Assembly: GCA_026413255.1 (NCBI GenBank)
Contig: JAOCZO010000008.1
Location: 248,001-312,000, forward strand
Direction of reading: 5' to 3'
Length of the DNA: 64,000 nt
Origin: Fereydounia khargensis
Taxonomy: Eukaryota; Basidiomycota; Ustilaginomycetes; Urocystidales; Fereydouniaceae
Position 1 is the stretch's first letter; the number at the start of each line of letters is the position of its first letter. A program made the position numbers and the translations under genes. The notes under the pieces are model-generated. The model had not been told where the DNA came from. It saw only the letters and a list, made by a program, of their open reading frames with translations, and searched no databases. Shown here one piece after another: positions 63,786-64,000 of the stretch.

Positions 63786-64000
63786 ATGTAAGTCGCGCTG
63801 AACTCGTGATTCTCAGCCCTGTTATGTCTCAGGGATCACCATGTCGGTGCATTAAAACATCTCTCATGTCCGATTCTAACTTGACCAATATCTATTGAAT
63901 CTTGACAGGGCCAAGTCGAAGAACCACACCAACCACAACCAGAGCCGCAAGGCTCACCGTAACGGTATCAAGAAGCCCAAGACTACGCGATACCCCTCGC
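63786..64000 (+). CDS. RPL29: 60S ribosomal protein eL29, N-terminal part (runs off the right edge)
   Basis: The first exon contributes only AT of the start codon (63786-63787). The intron 63788-63908 (GTAAGT ... TTGACAG, 121 nt) follows, and exon 2 begins with G at 63909. Joined, it reads [20 protein letters not shown] and [11 protein letters not shown] up to the edge, the near-invariant N-terminus of eL29, a short basic protein of the large subunit next to the polypeptide exit region. Without the splice the frame would give TAA right after ATG (ATGTAAG). The split of the initiation codon is unusual but leaves no alternative in-frame start. The remaining ~30-35 residues lie beyond the window. 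Confidence 0.95.

Overview
The window looks like nuclear DNA of a basidiomycete fungus, most likely a smut relative (Ustilaginomycotina). Coding regions are GC-rich, introns are few and short (57-121 nt, with one of about 800 nt), several proteins of more than 1,000 residues are encoded by single exons, and regulatory proteins carry long low-complexity Ser/Gln/Glu stretches. The MAPKK gene resembles Ustilago Fuz7/Ubc5. No plasmid, virus, transposon, rRNA, tRNA or CRISPR array could be supported.

Layout, left to right. 1-1474 (-): N-terminal part of RIC1, the Golgi GEF subunit. 2810-8374 (+): SSK2-type MAPKKK of the HOG pathway. 8413-9714 (-): vacuolar PQ-loop transporter. 10163-15862 (-): a 1,899-residue protein of unknown function. 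17766-19341 (-): KGD2, E2 of 2-oxoglutarate dehydrogenase. 20564-24868 (-): SH3-containing Ras GEF of the CDC25 type. 28776-29939 (-): ECM4-type glutathionyl-hydroquinone reductase. 30413-31901 (-): Fuz7-like MAPKK. 35693-37468 (+): secreted protein with an expansin-like double-psi beta-barrel. 38068-38715 (+): YPI1-type inhibitor of protein phosphatase 1. 38930-42162 (-): SCY1/SCYL2-type pseudokinase. 43301-43788 (-) and 45036-45546 (+): divergent histones H2A and H2B. 46144-47106 (-): ESCRT-III subunit VPS24. 50198-53614 (+): a 1,138-residue protein of unknown function. 53808-54729 (-): PPIL1-type cyclophilin. 55077-57965 (+): COG1. 58856-63391 (+): RCO1-type double PHD-finger protein. 63786-64000 (+): start of ribosomal protein eL29.

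The genes are mostly conserved housekeeping and signalling genes, not an operon or a dedicated cluster. Three belong to signalling routes central to smut biology: stress MAPK (SSK2), mating/pathogenicity MAPK (fuz7) and Ras (CDC25). Three work in Golgi or endosome traffic: RIC1, COG1 and the SCYL2-like protein; VPS24 acts at endosomes.

The less expected signals are these. (1) A pentamer-based palindromic motif, TACTGTA/TACAGTA, recurs in non-coding DNA and forms small arrays, one abutting a start codon. (2) Four introns, two in the cyclophilin gene and two in the SCYL2-like gene, appear to end in AAG instead of CAG/TAG. (3) Two matching GGGTGACG/CGTCACCC palindromes sit almost symmetrically in the H2A-H2B promoter. 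(4) The eL29 start codon is split by an intron. (5) The secreted double-psi protein has a long acidic-serine linker with four EDCE cysteine motifs. (6) The YPI1-like protein carries the ubiquitin-tail motif LRLRGG. Exon boundaries were worked out by hand from splice signals, reading frame and family conservation; all counts were made by eye.
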